Below are positions 45,027 through 54,600 of a DNA stretch of 64,000 nucleotides, one piece after another. A model generated the notes under the pieces. That model saw only the letters and a list, made by a program, of their open reading frames with translations. It did not search any database and was not told the origin of the DNA. This stretch comes from Desulfopila inferna (GTDB lineage: Bacteria > Desulfobacterota > Desulfobulbia > Desulfobulbales > Desulfocapsaceae), in assembly GCF_016919005.1 (NCBI RefSeq), contig NZ_JAFFQE010000009.1:175270-239269 (forward strand), given 5' to 3'. The position numbers were made by a program, and so were the translations under genes. The stretch's first letter is position 1, and each line of letters starts with the position of its first letter.

Positions 45027-45623
45027 ATGAAGAAAGATACCAAAGAAACTCGTCAGCACATTTTAGATACCGGCTATAAGCTCATTGTAAGCAAAGGTTT
45101 CTCTAGCGTGGGATTGACAGAAATTCTCCAATCTGCAGGAGTACCTAAGGGTTCTTTTTACTATTATTTTAAGTCTAAAGAACAGTTTGGTGAAGAAATT
45201 ATTAGTAATTACTTCAGAGAATATCTTGTTGCTCTTGATAATATTTTTCAACTACGAGGCAGTTCTGCTTACAATCGTCTGATGGAATATTGGCAACGCT
45301 GGATTGAAACGCAATCTGATTCATGTGTTGATCAAAAGTGTTTGGTTGTCAAATTGAGTGCCGAGGTGGCGGATCTTTCTGAACCGATGCGTGTCGCTTT
45401 GCTGAACGGGTCTTCTCAAGTCGTTCAAAGAATAGCACAGTGCATTGAAGCAGGCATGGATGATGGCTCAATAGTAAAGAGCAATTCAGCCGTAACTGCT
45501 GATTTTCTCTATAACATGTGGCTAGGGGCAACGCTGATGAGCAAATTGCAGCGTAACGCAGATGGTCTGCAACAGGCCATGCGAATAACCACATCAATTT
45601 TGAATAACAATACAGTGACATAA
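45027..45623 (+). CDS. TetR-family repressor (NemR/AcuR-like)
   Basis: Repressor of 198 residues. The N-terminal HTH (SSVGLTEILQSAGVPKGSFYYYFKSKEQF) is typical of TetR proteins, and the C-terminal segment CLVVKLSAEVADLSEPMR matches the NemR/AcuR branch. Cys100 and Cys105 lie where NemR carries its electrophile/hypochlorite-sensing cysteine. Matching operators precede this gene and the next, so it probably represses itself and the downstream reductases until alkylated or oxidised. Confidence 0.92.
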   Translation: MKKDTKETRQHILDTGYKLIVSKGFSSVGLTEILQSAGVPKGSFYYYFKSKEQFGEEIISNYFREYLVALDNIFQLRGSSAYNRLMEYWQRWIETQSDSCVDQKCLVVKLSAEVADLSEPMRVALLNGSSQVVQRIAQCIEAGMDDGSIVKSNSAVTADFLYNMWLGATLMSKLQRNADGLQQAMRITTSILNNNTVT

Positions 45624-45669
45624 ATCGTAGCCAACAATCTTTTTGGTGGATTATCTTTGCGAGTCTCAC

Positions 45670-45687
45670 TAGACGACTGGTCGACTA
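45670..45687. promoter_or_regulatory. TetR operator, site 2
   Basis: TAGACGACTGGTCGACTA repeats the core of site 1 and sits about 85 bp upstream of the alkenal reductase start. It would place the reductase, DJ-1-like and possibly OYE genes under the TetR repressor. Confidence 0.7.
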
Positions 45688-45771
45688 TTAAGGCGAGGCA
45701 ATGAATTAAACCAATTGATAATACCGACTACCTCATACAAAAATATACAATTTCAAAAAGGTGAAAAGACT

Positions 45772-46809
45772 ATGGGACAAAATGAAAATATAAATCGACG
45801 GATTGTGCTTGCTTCCCGCCCGAAAGGTGCACCATCTCAAGACAATTTTCGGTTAGAAGAAATTGCAATACCAATGACGGGAGAAGGAGAGGTCTTGTTG
45901 CGGAGTATCTACCTATCACTTGATCCTTATATGCGCGGCCGGATGAGTGATGCGCCATCTTACGCTCCGCCTGTAGATGTCAATTCCGTAATGGTTGGTG
46001 CTACTGTCTGTCAAATTGAAGATTCCCGAAACCCCAATTTTGAGAGAGGCGAATGGGTTTTGGCCTACAGCGGTTGGCAGCTCTATTCAGTGTCGGATGG
46101 TTCTGATCTCACTAAGTTGGGTAAAAATCCAGAAAAGCCATCGTTTGCTCTAGGAATTTTGGGAATGCCTGGGTTTACAGCTTATATGGGGTTGTTAGAC
46201 ATTGGTAAACCAAAGCCAGGTGACACCCTGGTGGTAGCTGCAGCGACTGGTCCGGTTGGTGCAACTGTCGGACAGATAGGCAAGTTAAAAGGTTGTCGTG
46301 CGGTCGGCGTTGCCGGTGGGCCTGAAAAATGCCGCTATGCCAAAGAAACGCTTGGTTTTGACGAGTGTCTTGATCACAAAGATCCAGATTTTGCCGATAT
46401 GCTTAAACAGGCTTGCCCTGATGGCATTGACATCTATTATGAGAATGTTGGCGGAAAAGTATTTGATGGGGTTTTACCATTGCTGAATGTCGGTGCAAGA
46501 ATTCCAGTCTGCGGCCTTGTCTCAAGATATAATGCAACCAAGCTCCCGGATGGCCCTGATCGTTTATCACTTCTCATGGGGACAATTTTAGTCAAACGCA
46601 TCAAAGTGCAGGGTTTTATCATCTTTGACGATTATGGTCATCGCTACGATGAATTCGCACGAGACATGACAGAAATGCTGGGAACCGGGAAAATACACTA
46701 CCGGGAACAGATTGTTGAAGGCTTAGAGAGTGCTCCGCAAGCATTTATGGGCCTACTGGAAGGTAAAAATTTTGGCAAACTTGTGATCAAAGTAAATAAC
46801 GAGCTGTAA
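45772..46809 (+). CDS. NADP-dependent MDR oxidoreductase (alkenal/leukotriene B4 12-hydroxydehydrogenase type)
   Basis: Zinc-free medium-chain reductase of 345 residues that reduces the C=C bond of alpha,beta-unsaturated carbonyls with NADPH. The family start LASRPKGAPSQDNFRLEE, the cofactor loop AATGPVGATVGQIGKLKGC and the YYENVGGKVFDGVLPLLN motif are all present. ATG 45772 is chosen (AAGGTG 8 nt upstream) over TTG 45715. It begins a three-gene run (reductase, DJ-1-like, OYE) behind a TetR operator. Confidence 0.93.
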   Translation: MGQNENINRRIVLASRPKGAPSQDNFRLEEIAIPMTGEGEVLLRSIYLSLDPYMRGRMSDAPSYAPPVDVNSVMVGATVCQIEDSRNPNFERGEWVLAYSGWQLYSVSDGSDLTKLGKNPEKPSFALGILGMPGFTAYMGLLDIGKPKPGDTLVVAAATGPVGATVGQIGKLKGCRAVGVAGGPEKCRYAKETLGFDECLDHKDPDFADMLKQACPDGIDIYYENVGGKVFDGVLPLLNVGARIPVCGLVSRYNATKLPDGPDRLSLLMGTILVKRIKVQGFIIFDDYGHRYDEFARDMTEMLGTGKIHYREQIVEGLESAPQAFMGLLEGKNFGKLVIKVNNEL

Positions 46810-46831
46810 AAAAAATACTATAGGTGAATTG

Positions 46832-47512
46832 ATGAAAATTTTAATGGTTCTTACATCACATGATAAACTGGGCGATACAGGTTTAAAGACCGGTTTCTGG
46901 TTAGAAGAATTTGCTTCACCATACTTCGTCTTTAAAGACCAGTCTTTTGAAGTTACATTGGCATCCCCGCAAGGAGGACAGCCCCCGCTCGACCCCAAAA
47001 GTGATGAGCCTGACTTCCAGACAGCGGCTACAGCTCGTTTTCGAAAAGATGAGCAGGCCCAAAAGGCTCTTGCCAACACCCTCCGTTTAGATTCGATCAA
47101 GTCAGAAGATTTTGATGCCGTTTTTTACCCTGGTGGTCACGGGCCGCTTTGGGATTTGGCTGAAGATAAGCATTCTATTTCTCTGATTGAGGAGTTTCAC
47201 CAGAAAGGCAAACCGCTGGGACTTGTCTGTCATGCCCCCGGAGTTCTACGCCATGCTAAAAATGCCCAAAAAGAACATTTAGTTAAAGGGAAAAAAGTAA
47301 CCGGGTTCAGCAATACTGAAGAAGAAGCTGTTCAGCTGACCAACGTTGTTCCTTTTCTAGTGGAAGATATGCTCAAACAAAATGAGGGAGTGTACTGCAA
47401 AGGTGAAGATTGGGGGAATTATGTGGTGATTGACGAAAACCTGGTAACTGGCCAGAACCCGGCATCCTCAGAAGCTGCTGCTTTAGGCATTGTTGAACTT
47501 CTCAGCCGTTAA
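46832..47512 (+). CDS. DJ-1/PfpI-family protein (glyoxalase III/Hsp31-like)
   Basis: A 226-residue class I amidotransferase-fold protein with the nucleophile elbow LGLVCHAPGVL (Cys133), an acidic partner in GFWLEEF (Glu25/26), and FYPGGHGPLWDL. This is the pattern of the Hsp31/GATase1-like glyoxalase III group that detoxifies methylglyoxal without glutathione. ATG 46832 follows AGGTG. It starts 22 bp after the reductase stop, so it is in the same operon. Confidence 0.9.
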   Translation: MKILMVLTSHDKLGDTGLKTGFWLEEFASPYFVFKDQSFEVTLASPQGGQPPLDPKSDEPDFQTAATARFRKDEQAQKALANTLRLDSIKSEDFDAVFYPGGHGPLWDLAEDKHSISLIEEFHQKGKPLGLVCHAPGVLRHAKNAQKEHLVKGKKVTGFSNTEEEAVQLTNVVPFLVEDMLKQNEGVYCKGEDWGNYVVIDENLVTGQNPASSEAAALGIVELLSR

Positions 47513-47680
47513 CAGTTTTACCGTGGAGCTATTAATAAGGAGGATATGGTCACCATGACTTCCTCCTTAATGTGTCGTTTCAAAAATATCTTGGAACATT
47601 AACTGACCTTAAGAGGTCTTCACTTTGATTGAAGTTAACTTTGCAAACCCCAGGCAACTATATTTTATAAAAGGAAAAAA

Positions 47681-48784
47681 ATGACAGGACTCTTTGAAAC
47701 AACAGAACTCAACGGAATGAAGTTAAAAAACCGTTTTGTAAGATCTGCAACCTATGAAGCAATGGCGGGACTGGACGGAACGGTGCAAGATCAGCTATGT
47801 GGCTATATGGAGCAACTCAGCCGTGGTGAGGTCGGCCTTATCATTACTGGTCACGCTCACGTTACAAGGGAAGGACAAGCAGGTCCAGGGCAGATGGGCA
47901 TCTATTCTGATGCAATGGTTGACGGCCTAAGACGGATTACGTCGATCGTTCACGAAAATGGCGGAGTTATTGCCGTGCAGCTTGCCCATGCCGGAAAAAA
48001 TGGCATAGGAACAAATGATTATGCAGCTCTTGGACCTTCAGATGTACTTGAAGCTGGTGTTAAAAAAGCTTCCGCAATGACAGTTGACGACATCAAAAGA
48101 ACGGTAATCGCTTTTGGTGATGCAGCTGAAAGAGCTGTAAAATCAGGATTTGACGGGATTCAGATCCATGCAGCGCACGGCTATTTACTAAGTCAGTTTC
48201 TGTCTCCACATTATAATAAAAGAAGTGACAGTTACGGTGGAAATCTTGAGAATCGGGCAAGACTTCTTCTCCAAGTGTACAATGAAATCAGGCAACGGGT
48301 TGGCACGTCATACCCGGTAATGGTCAAAATCAATTCGGAGGATTTTATTGAAAACGGAATTACCGTTAAAGAAACCATCAAGGTGGCCCATATGCTTGAA
48401 GATTGTGGGGTGGACGCCATCGAAATGAGTGGTGGGACCTTTGAATCTGGGATGCTCATTCCATCCAGGGTCGGCACCTCAAAGTCAGAAGGACGGGAAG
48501 TTTATTACAGAGAGGCTGCCGAAACCTTCAAAAAAGAGATAGGTATTCCTCTTATTCTTGTTGGAGGATTTCTGTCATTTAACGTTGTGCAAGATGTCGT
48601 GGCTTCAGGGCTTGCCGACTACGTTGCCCTTTCACGTCCTCTCATAAGGGAGCCAAACCTTATCAGCAGATGGGCAGGCGGAGACAGGACAAAGGCGGCA
48701 TGTATTTCTTGCAATAAATGTTTCTCAACTTTATCCACGAAAGAAGCTTTACACTGTGCCGTTGAAAAAAAGAGTAAGGAGTAA
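47681..48784 (+). CDS. Old-yellow-enzyme-type NADH:flavin oxidoreductase with C-terminal Cys cluster
   Basis: FMN-dependent ene-reductase TIM barrel of 367 residues. Substrate-anchoring histidines are in IQIHAAHGYLLSQFLSPHYN, and the phosphate loop is RSDSYGGN. The C-terminus has CISCNKCF...HC (C-x2-C-x2-C-x11-C), similar to the [4Fe-4S] site of 2,4-dienoyl-CoA reductases, but the FAD/NADPH domain of those larger enzymes is absent. It is 168 bp after the DJ-1-like gene and presumably reduces maleimide/enone-type electrophiles. Confidence 0.92.
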   Translation: MTGLFETTELNGMKLKNRFVRSATYEAMAGLDGTVQDQLCGYMEQLSRGEVGLIITGHAHVTREGQAGPGQMGIYSDAMVDGLRRITSIVHENGGVIAVQLAHAGKNGIGTNDYAALGPSDVLEAGVKKASAMTVDDIKRTVIAFGDAAERAVKSGFDGIQIHAAHGYLLSQFLSPHYNKRSDSYGGNLENRARLLLQVYNEIRQRVGTSYPVMVKINSEDFIENGITVKETIKVAHMLEDCGVDAIEMSGGTFESGMLIPSRVGTSKSEGREVYYREAAETFKKEIGIPLILVGGFLSFNVVQDVVASGLADYVALSRPLIREPNLISRWAGGDRTKAACISCNKCFSTLSTKEALHCAVEKKSKE

Positions 48785-48936
48785 AAAATTGTTTGCTGCT
48801 TACTTGACCACATCACTTTATGAAAGTGGCGGCCTTTTATTATGTGGTTCAATTATCAATCTGGCCATAATGATCCTGCTACAGAGGAATGGACACGAAG
48901 TTAAGCCACTGTTATGAAAATAACAGGAGGAATAAT

Positions 48937-49257
48937 ATGAGTGTTCAACAACGACGGAAATACGATCCTGACTTTAAGAGAAACGCAGTTCTTCTTTCTG
49001 AAGAGGAAGGGAGAACAGTAACTGAAGTAGCAGAGAATTTAGGGATATCCAAAGATCTCCTCTACAGATGGAGAAGAGAATATAGATCTCGTGAGAATTT
49101 GGCCTTTCCTGGACATGGCAAAGAATCATTAACTGAACAAGAAAGAAGAATCCGCGATCTTGAAAAAGAACTGCAAGATACCAGGATGGAAAGAGATATT
49201 CTAAAAAAGGCCATGGCCACCTTCAGCAAAGCACCGAAATCAAATACAAGTTTATAG
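48937..49257 (+). CDS. IS3 transposase OrfA
   Basis: HTH subunit of 106 residues (RRKYDPDFKRNAVLLS, VAENLGISKDLLYRWRREY) with a C-terminal leucine zipper (RIRDLEKELQDTRMERDILK). AACAGGAGG lies 6 nt upstream of ATG 48937. The heptanucleotide AAAAAAG at 49203-49209 should give the -1 frameshift that fuses OrfA to OrfB. Confidence 0.9.
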   Translation: MSVQQRRKYDPDFKRNAVLLSEEEGRTVTEVAENLGISKDLLYRWRREYRSRENLAFPGHGKESLTEQERRIRDLEKELQDTRMERDILKKAMATFSKAPKSNTSL

Positions 49258-50122
49258 AAGAAAATCGCTCTGAATTTACGGTGAAGAAGATGTGTCAGGT
49301 GATCGATGTTTCACAGAGCGTGATATTATCGCTGGTTCAGAAAACCGATATCTAAAAGGAAAACCGAGAAGCAGAATCTTCAAAAGATTATACGAGATCT
49401 GTTTGCTAAACATAAGGGTATGGCTGGTAGTCCTATGATTGCTGCAGATTTACGTGATTTCCCTGACTACTCTAATGTCAGTAGGCAGCGGGTAGCACGG
49501 CTCGTGAAGCAGATGGGGCTCCGCTGCAAAACGGTAAAGAAGTTTGTTGTGACAACTGATTCCAAACACAATGAGCCCGTCGCGCCCAACCTGCTCAAAC
49601 AGAATTTCACAACAACAGCACCAGATCAAGCCTGGGTAACTGATATAACGTACCTGAAAATTGGCAGAAGATGGCATTACCTCACAGTATTCATAGACCT
49701 GTTCTCCAGGATTGTGGTTGGCTGGGATCTGAGTTCATCACTTGAGCGACACTCAGCAATAAGAGCCTTGAAAAAAGCAGTGATTAACCGCTGGCCAGGT
49801 GAAGGCCTGCTTGTCCACAGTGATCGTGGTATTCAGTATGCAAGCGCTGATTTTAAACAGGAGCTGAAGAGAAACGGTCTTATCCAGAGCATGAGCCGTA
49901 AAGGTAATTGCTGGGATAATGCAGTAGCTGAGTCTTTCTTTCATACGATCAAGACCCAACTGATTCATCACTGTCAGTTTAAAACCATAGGGGAAGCTGA
50001 GCGGATTCTTTTTCAGTACATAGAGATTTATTACAATCGTCAAAGAAAGCATTCAACGAACGGTTACCAAATCTCCGGCTGATTATGAAACTGAATGGTG
50101 GGAACAAAGAAAAGTGGCTTAA
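49209..50122 (+). pseudogene. IS3 transposase OrfB, two frameshifts
   Basis: The -1 frame after the slippery site runs through KYKFIEENRSEFTVKKMCQ until about 49320, where one extra base (GTGATATTAT for expected GGATATTAT) breaks it. The main part continues from YYRWFRKPISK to the DDE catalytic core (WVTDITYLKIG, LVHSDRGIQYAS, SRKGNCWDNAVAESF). A second extra base near 50065 cuts off the end SPADYETEWWEQRKVA, which is still visible to TAA 50120-50122. Confidence 0.88.
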
Positions 50123-50133
50123 CTGAAATTCCA

Positions 50134-50261
50134 TTTTACTGTGGCAAGATCAGTAGTATCAAATTTATGATTAAGCCTACAGTGTTTAAGCCGACATCAT
50201 AGCTGACTCTTGTAATGTCCTAAATGAATGAATTTGGCAGATGAATATTTTGAGATCGCAA
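50134..50261. other. Flank right of the IS3 element
   Basis: AT-rich sequence with no gene, between the IS end and a minus-strand terminator. Confidence 0.3.
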
Positions 50262-50298
50262 AAAACAAGAAAAGGGGTGACCAAGAAGATCACCCCTT
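50262..50298 (-). terminator. Minus-strand intrinsic terminator inside the right border
   Basis: AAGGGGTGA (50272-50280) pairs with TCACCCCTT (50290-50298). On the minus strand the stem is followed by a T-rich tract (complement of 50258-50271). No gene now precedes it on that strand, so it may be what is left of a lost integrase gene. Confidence 0.65.
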
Positions 50299-50305
50299 GC
50301 GGGAC

Positions 50306-50325
50306 TTACCGACCGTTTACCGACC
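50306..50325 (+). repeat. Tandem TTACCGACC repeat (right arm-type site)
   Basis: TTACCGACCG then TTTACCGACC matches 41001-41020 at 17 of 20 positions and lies just inside the right tRNA-like sequence, mirroring the left border. Confidence 0.5.
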
Positions 50326-50366
50326 GGAATTTACACTAGTAACTATTTGATTTTACTACATTTAAC

Positions 50367-50394
50367 TGGTGGAGGCGGCGGGAGTCGAATCGGC
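50367..50394 (-). repeat. tRNA/tmRNA 3'-end sequence / putative attachment site (right)
   Basis: Reads on the minus strand as TTCGACTCCCGCCGCCTCCACCA, the usual T-loop to CCA end of a tmRNA or tRNA. It shares TTAACTGGTGGA and GCGGGAGTCGAA (plus strand) with 40913-40939 in the same orientation. The 5' side of the T arm is mismatched, so only the 3' end is present. Confidence 0.55.
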
Positions 50395-50553
50395 GCCTCA
50401 TCATTAAAAACTTAATATTTCCAGTATGTTGAGTTTATACTGATCAACATATGATCAACATTTCAATTACCTACCATTTTTATATCAGAGCTCATAAGGT
50501 ATGTCAATTAGCCTTGAGTATCAGTATTCATAGAGAGCGACTTCCTTGAAGAC

Positions 50554-50766
50554 TCAACACAGATCTTCATTTGAAAAAACATGCAAAGCGTCTTCCTTTA
50601 TCTCTTTACTTTTTGGTCTAAAAAGTGCCCTAAGAAAGTTCTCTTTTTTCCCAATTAATTGGCAGTGCTCTGCATGAGACAGTGCAGGAAAATATACTAC
50701 TCTTTTTTTACCAACCACTCTCAAAAACTTATCAAAAATACTTGCTTTTGGTAATCTCAAATGCAT
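50554..50766 (-). CDS. Small hypothetical protein (70 aa)
   Basis: Basic small protein, unrecognised family, with the composition of a real protein (IFDKFLRVVGKKRVVYFP, FLRALFRPKSKEIKED). No clear ribosome site precedes ATG 50766, but a 36-codon ORF ends 13 bp upstream on the same strand, so translation could be coupled. Confidence 0.4.
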   Translation of the reverse strand: MHLRLPKASIFDKFLRVVGKKRVVYFPALSHAEHCQLIGKKENFLRALFRPKSKEIKEDALHVFSNEDLC

Positions 50767-50779
50767 GGTGGAGTATTTT

Positions 50780-50890
50780 CTAACTGGTTATTTGTTTTTT
50801 AGATTTCCGTAAACCCGCAAGTCCTAAAGCACCTCCTGCTACAGTTGCAACTGAAGGGATTTGAGAAGGGATATGCGAAGGTGATCTCAT
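50780..50890 (-). CDS. Small ORF with PEP-CTERM-like tail (possible remnant)
   Basis: ATG 50890 opens 36 codons. The end SVATVAGGALGLAGLRKSKK is a short Gly/Ala/Leu-rich hydrophobic helix followed by a basic tail, as in PEP-CTERM or related C-terminal sorting signals, preceded by IPS in place of PEP. No signal peptide or body is attached, so it may be the surviving end of an exported protein gene. Confidence 0.35.
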   Translation of the reverse strand: MRSPSHIPSQIPSVATVAGGALGLAGLRKSKKQITS

Positions 50891-51016
50891 TTCTTTCTCA
50901 TTGTACCAGAAAGTTCATTCGCAATGCCTATGCCATTAGACTATTATGCTTAATAAATCACAATACCATATCGATTTAGTGTAAAGGGAACATTGAGATA
51001 GGAAAAGGGTAATAAT
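50891..51016. other. Short intergenic stretch
   Basis: Nothing recognisable; AT-rich. Confidence 0.25.
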
Positions 51017-51118
51017 TTGGAGCTATGGCGTATAATTTTGGTAGTTTTGATTGTGGCAATTGGGAGCATCGGAATGTTGGCAATCACCCAGTTTGTTTTG
51101 CGAGGATCAATATTTTAG
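51017..51118 (+). CDS. Possible 33-aa single-pass membrane microprotein
   Basis: TTG 51017 (AAGGG 7 nt upstream) opens 33 codons encoding one continuous hydrophobic helix (IILVVLIVAIGSIGMLAI) flanked by Arg residues. A longer overlapping frame at 51025-51300 has poorer composition. Could be fortuitous. Confidence 0.3.
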   Translation: MELWRIILVVLIVAIGSIGMLAITQFVLRGSIF

Positions 51119-51645
51119 CATTCATAGATCGTTGCAGTCATGCCCATGCGGAACCATCTTTTTGGGCAAAAAAAGCTGTTTTTTTTGAATCGTCCTCAAC
51201 TATTTCCCCTCGTTTTACAAGCATTGAGATAATCTCTGCCGATTCTTTATGCCTCGGATGTCATTGGCGACTGTCAATTGAAATGGAGTTGTTAATTTAG
51301 AGGAGTCCATTTACGCTTTGTAAGTGGTTGTTGGTATGAATTCACCAGCAATTTAAAACAGGTGCAGGTCCTCGCCGTGCAGCATGGGGAACCTATACAT
51401 TCTCTTTGGTAAGCTCTTCTTTCCAGTTACTCCATTTCTAAACAATTCCATTTAAATAATCGAGCCTACCCTCTCAGAAAAACCTTCATGAAGAAATTCC
51501 ATCATCCATTTTAAATTGGAAGGTGAAACCTTTCATCTCAGATTATATGATCATTGCTGCTAATTGGTCTATCCAATTAGCAAATTGGTATTTAGGAAAA
51601 ATCTAGAAATGCCGAAATCATGAATAAAGTGAGTCCCTCACAGCT
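51119..51645. other. Intergenic region upstream of the 3' end of the six-PAS kinase
   Basis: No supported gene. Contains copy B of the 82-bp repeat. Confidence 0.3.
51404..51484 (+). repeat. Dispersed ~82-bp repeat, copy B
   Basis: Best preserved copy: TCTTTGGTAAGCTC, AGTTACTCCATTTCT, AACAATTCCATTTAAAT and GCCTACCCTCTCAG blocks shared with copies A (43477) and C (55393), all in the same orientation. Confidence 0.6.
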
Positions 51646-54600
51646 CTAACCTTTACCCTTATCCAGCACCTCTCGTACCTTTCTCCCAAGCTGTTCCCTC
51701 GAAAATGGTTTTTGAATAAAGTTTATACCTTCATCCAGAATGCCGTGGTGGGCAATGACATTCGCAGTATACCCAGACATGAATAGACGGTTCAGATTTG
51801 GGTAAATAGAGAGGATGTTTTTGGCCAGATCCCGACCGTTCATTTCAGGCATAACTACATCAGTCACAAGAAGATGGATGTCGCCAGCATGCTCAAGTGA
51901 CAGGCAAATAGCCTCTCCCGGTGTCCTAGCCGTAATAACCTTATACCCCTGTCTTTGAAGCATCTGTGCCGTCATCCTTAAAATTGCAATTTCGTCTTCA
52001 ACCAGTAAGATCGTTTCGTAACCTAATTCGGTAGGGAGGTCCTTAACCTTATCCGGGAGAGCTTCTGTTTTGGACCGATATCGTGGGAGATAGATATTAA
52101 AGGTCGTCCCCTCGCCCGGCTCACTATAAACTCGAATAAAACCTTCGTTTTGCTTGACCACGCCATATACCGTGGCCAACCCCAGACCTGTGCCCCTCCC
52201 AGATTCCTTGGTTGTGAAAAACGGTTCGAAGATATTGTCCAATGTCTCGGAGTCCATTCCGCAGCCGCCGTCACTAACGGCCAGAAGTACGTATTCACCA
52301 GGATTGAATCCAGGATGATCGCTACAGTAGGTCTCGTCGAACGAGGTATTGCCGGTTTCGATGGTGACTTTGCCCACATCCGCAATGGCATCCCGGGCAT
52401 TGACACAGAGGTTGGCCAGGATCTGGTCGATCTGACTGGGATCAACTTTTACCGGCCAGACGTTATCGCCGGGCAACCAGGCCAGATCAATATCTTCTCC
52501 TATGAGGCGATGCAGCATACTGGTCATACTCTTTACAGTCTTATTGAGGTCGAGCACTTTGGGGGAGACGGTCTGTTTACGTGCAAACCCCAGAAGTTGT
52601 CGAGTCAAGTCTGAAGAACGTTCACCAGCTTTCTTAATCTCCTTCAATCTGTCGTACACTGGTTCGGAGGAGTCCATATCCTCCATGGCCATATCAGCAT
52701 GGCCGATAATTACGCTAAGCATGTTATTAAAATCGTGGGCCACGCCTCCAGCCAGACGGCCAACAGCCTCCATCTTCTGGGCTTGTCTCAGCTTTCCCTC
52801 GAGTTCTTCTCTTTCTTTCTCTGTGCGCTTGTTCTCGCTGATGTCCCTGAACTCGACGACTCTGACATTATTGCCTTTGAAGGGAATATTCCTGGCCTGA
52901 AGTCGAAGAGGATAGATCTCACCATTTTTGCGAACACCTTTAGCTTCATACGGCTTTTCATAGCCGGTCTTGATGTACTGGATCACCATATCACGGGTAT
53001 CGTCAGAAATGAGTTGTAAACCATCCATACCGATCAATTCTTCGTACCCATAGCCTGTAATTTCAGACAAACCCTTATTACACTCCAGGATGAGGCCTTG
53101 TTCATGGATGGCAATGCCTCCAAAAGAAGCATTATGAAGTGCCTTGAAACGCTCCTCACTCTCTTTGAGGGCTAACTCAGTTTGCTTGCGTTTCGTGATA
53201 TCCTGGAAAGATCCGGCGATCCGGAAGACCTTTCCATTTTCATCATATTGTGGTTGTCCCCTGGAAATGCAATGCCTTATTTCACCATCAGTTCGAACGG
53301 CTCGTACCTCAATTTCATATGACCTCCCTTGCTTAACGCAAATCTCAACAGCATCACTTAAACGTTGTATGTCTCCTTTAGCATAGAGCTCTGATTGATC
53401 CGCAAAGGAGGGGGCACCCTCTGCGGGATCCAATCCGAATATACGAAACAACTCTTCTGACCAGGACGCCCGGTCATGCTGAACATCCCATTCCCAACTG
53501 CCGATACTGGCCATGGCCTCGGTGCGTTTAAGCATCTCATGGCTTTTATGCAAAATTTCCTCAGCTTGCTTGGCTTCCGTGATGTCCTGGATTACACCAG
53601 CCACCTTCACAGGATTACCGTCATTATCATAAATTAGTTCGGCTGCTGAATGAACATGTATCAATTCTTTTCCATTTTTCGGGTTGACTTGAAATTCAAT
53701 GTTATAGGTCTTGTTTTGGGCTAGCAAGTCCACAAGGGCCTGTTTAACTCTCTTTGCATCAACGATATAATTTTCAACTTCATCGAGAGGAAGAAATTCA
53801 GATGTTCGCTCAATGCCATAAATGCTGAATGCCTCTTCCGATGCCCAGACTCTTCCTGTGACAATGTCATATTCCCAGTTGCCGACTTTAGCCATTGTTT
53901 GTGCTCTTTTCAGACGGGCTTCGCTTGTTTGGAGTGCACGTTCGGCAGCGTGCCATTCGGAGATATTCCTTGCCACACCGAAAGTTCCGACGATTTCTCC
54001 TTTCTTATTGTACTTAGGCAAACTGCTAAAATGACAAATGACACCAGATTTAAACGTCAGTGTGCTTTCGAGTGATTCTCCCTTCAATGTTCTTTTGTAT
54101 ACATCCATCAGGGAGGTGTGATCCCTTTCCATAAAAAGAGGAAGGAATGGTTTATCTATTATTGCTTCTGGAGGAAGTCCAGTTACCCGCTCGGCTGCCC
54201 GATTTACCCAGAGAACATTCCCTTTATCGTCCGCCAAATAAGCGATATCAGTAATGTTCTCCAGAAATGTCTTAGACTCCCCCAGCCCTTCTTCAATCCG
54301 CTTGCGATCGGTGATATCCTCCGTATGCAGCATAACTGTATCAGGACTAACGAAAATCCAGGTACCATTGATCGATTTTACCTCTCCAGTTGTCTTCAAC
54401 CTGTACTTGAATTCTTTACGGATTGTTCGCTTTTGATGGAAGCAGTCCAGAAGCGTGTCAATGAGGTGTGATGAGTTTTCATCATTGTAAAGCTGGTCAG
54501 CAGTAATACCTATGATTTTAGCTGCTTCACCATCTGTGATGGTTTCAGCTTCTTCGTTGTAGTCGGAAAGGACAAATTTCCCATCCTGATGTTTCCAGAC

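Larger units (their letters stand above)
48890..50133 (+). mobile_element. IS3-family insertion sequence, inactivated
   Basis: Inverted ends TGGACACGAAGTTAAGCCACT (48890-48910) and its partner (50113-50133) share 16 of 21 positions, including a 12-bp inner match. Between them lie orfA and a -1-frame orfB, with an A6G slippery site at 49203-49209, as in IS3/IS150 relatives. orfB carries two frameshifts, so the 1,244-bp element is dead. No obvious target duplication was seen. Confidence 0.85.

Noticed and set aside
51025..51300. 91-codon plus-strand frame
   Set aside because: Overlaps a small hydrophobic frame with better composition, has no ribosome site and no motif.
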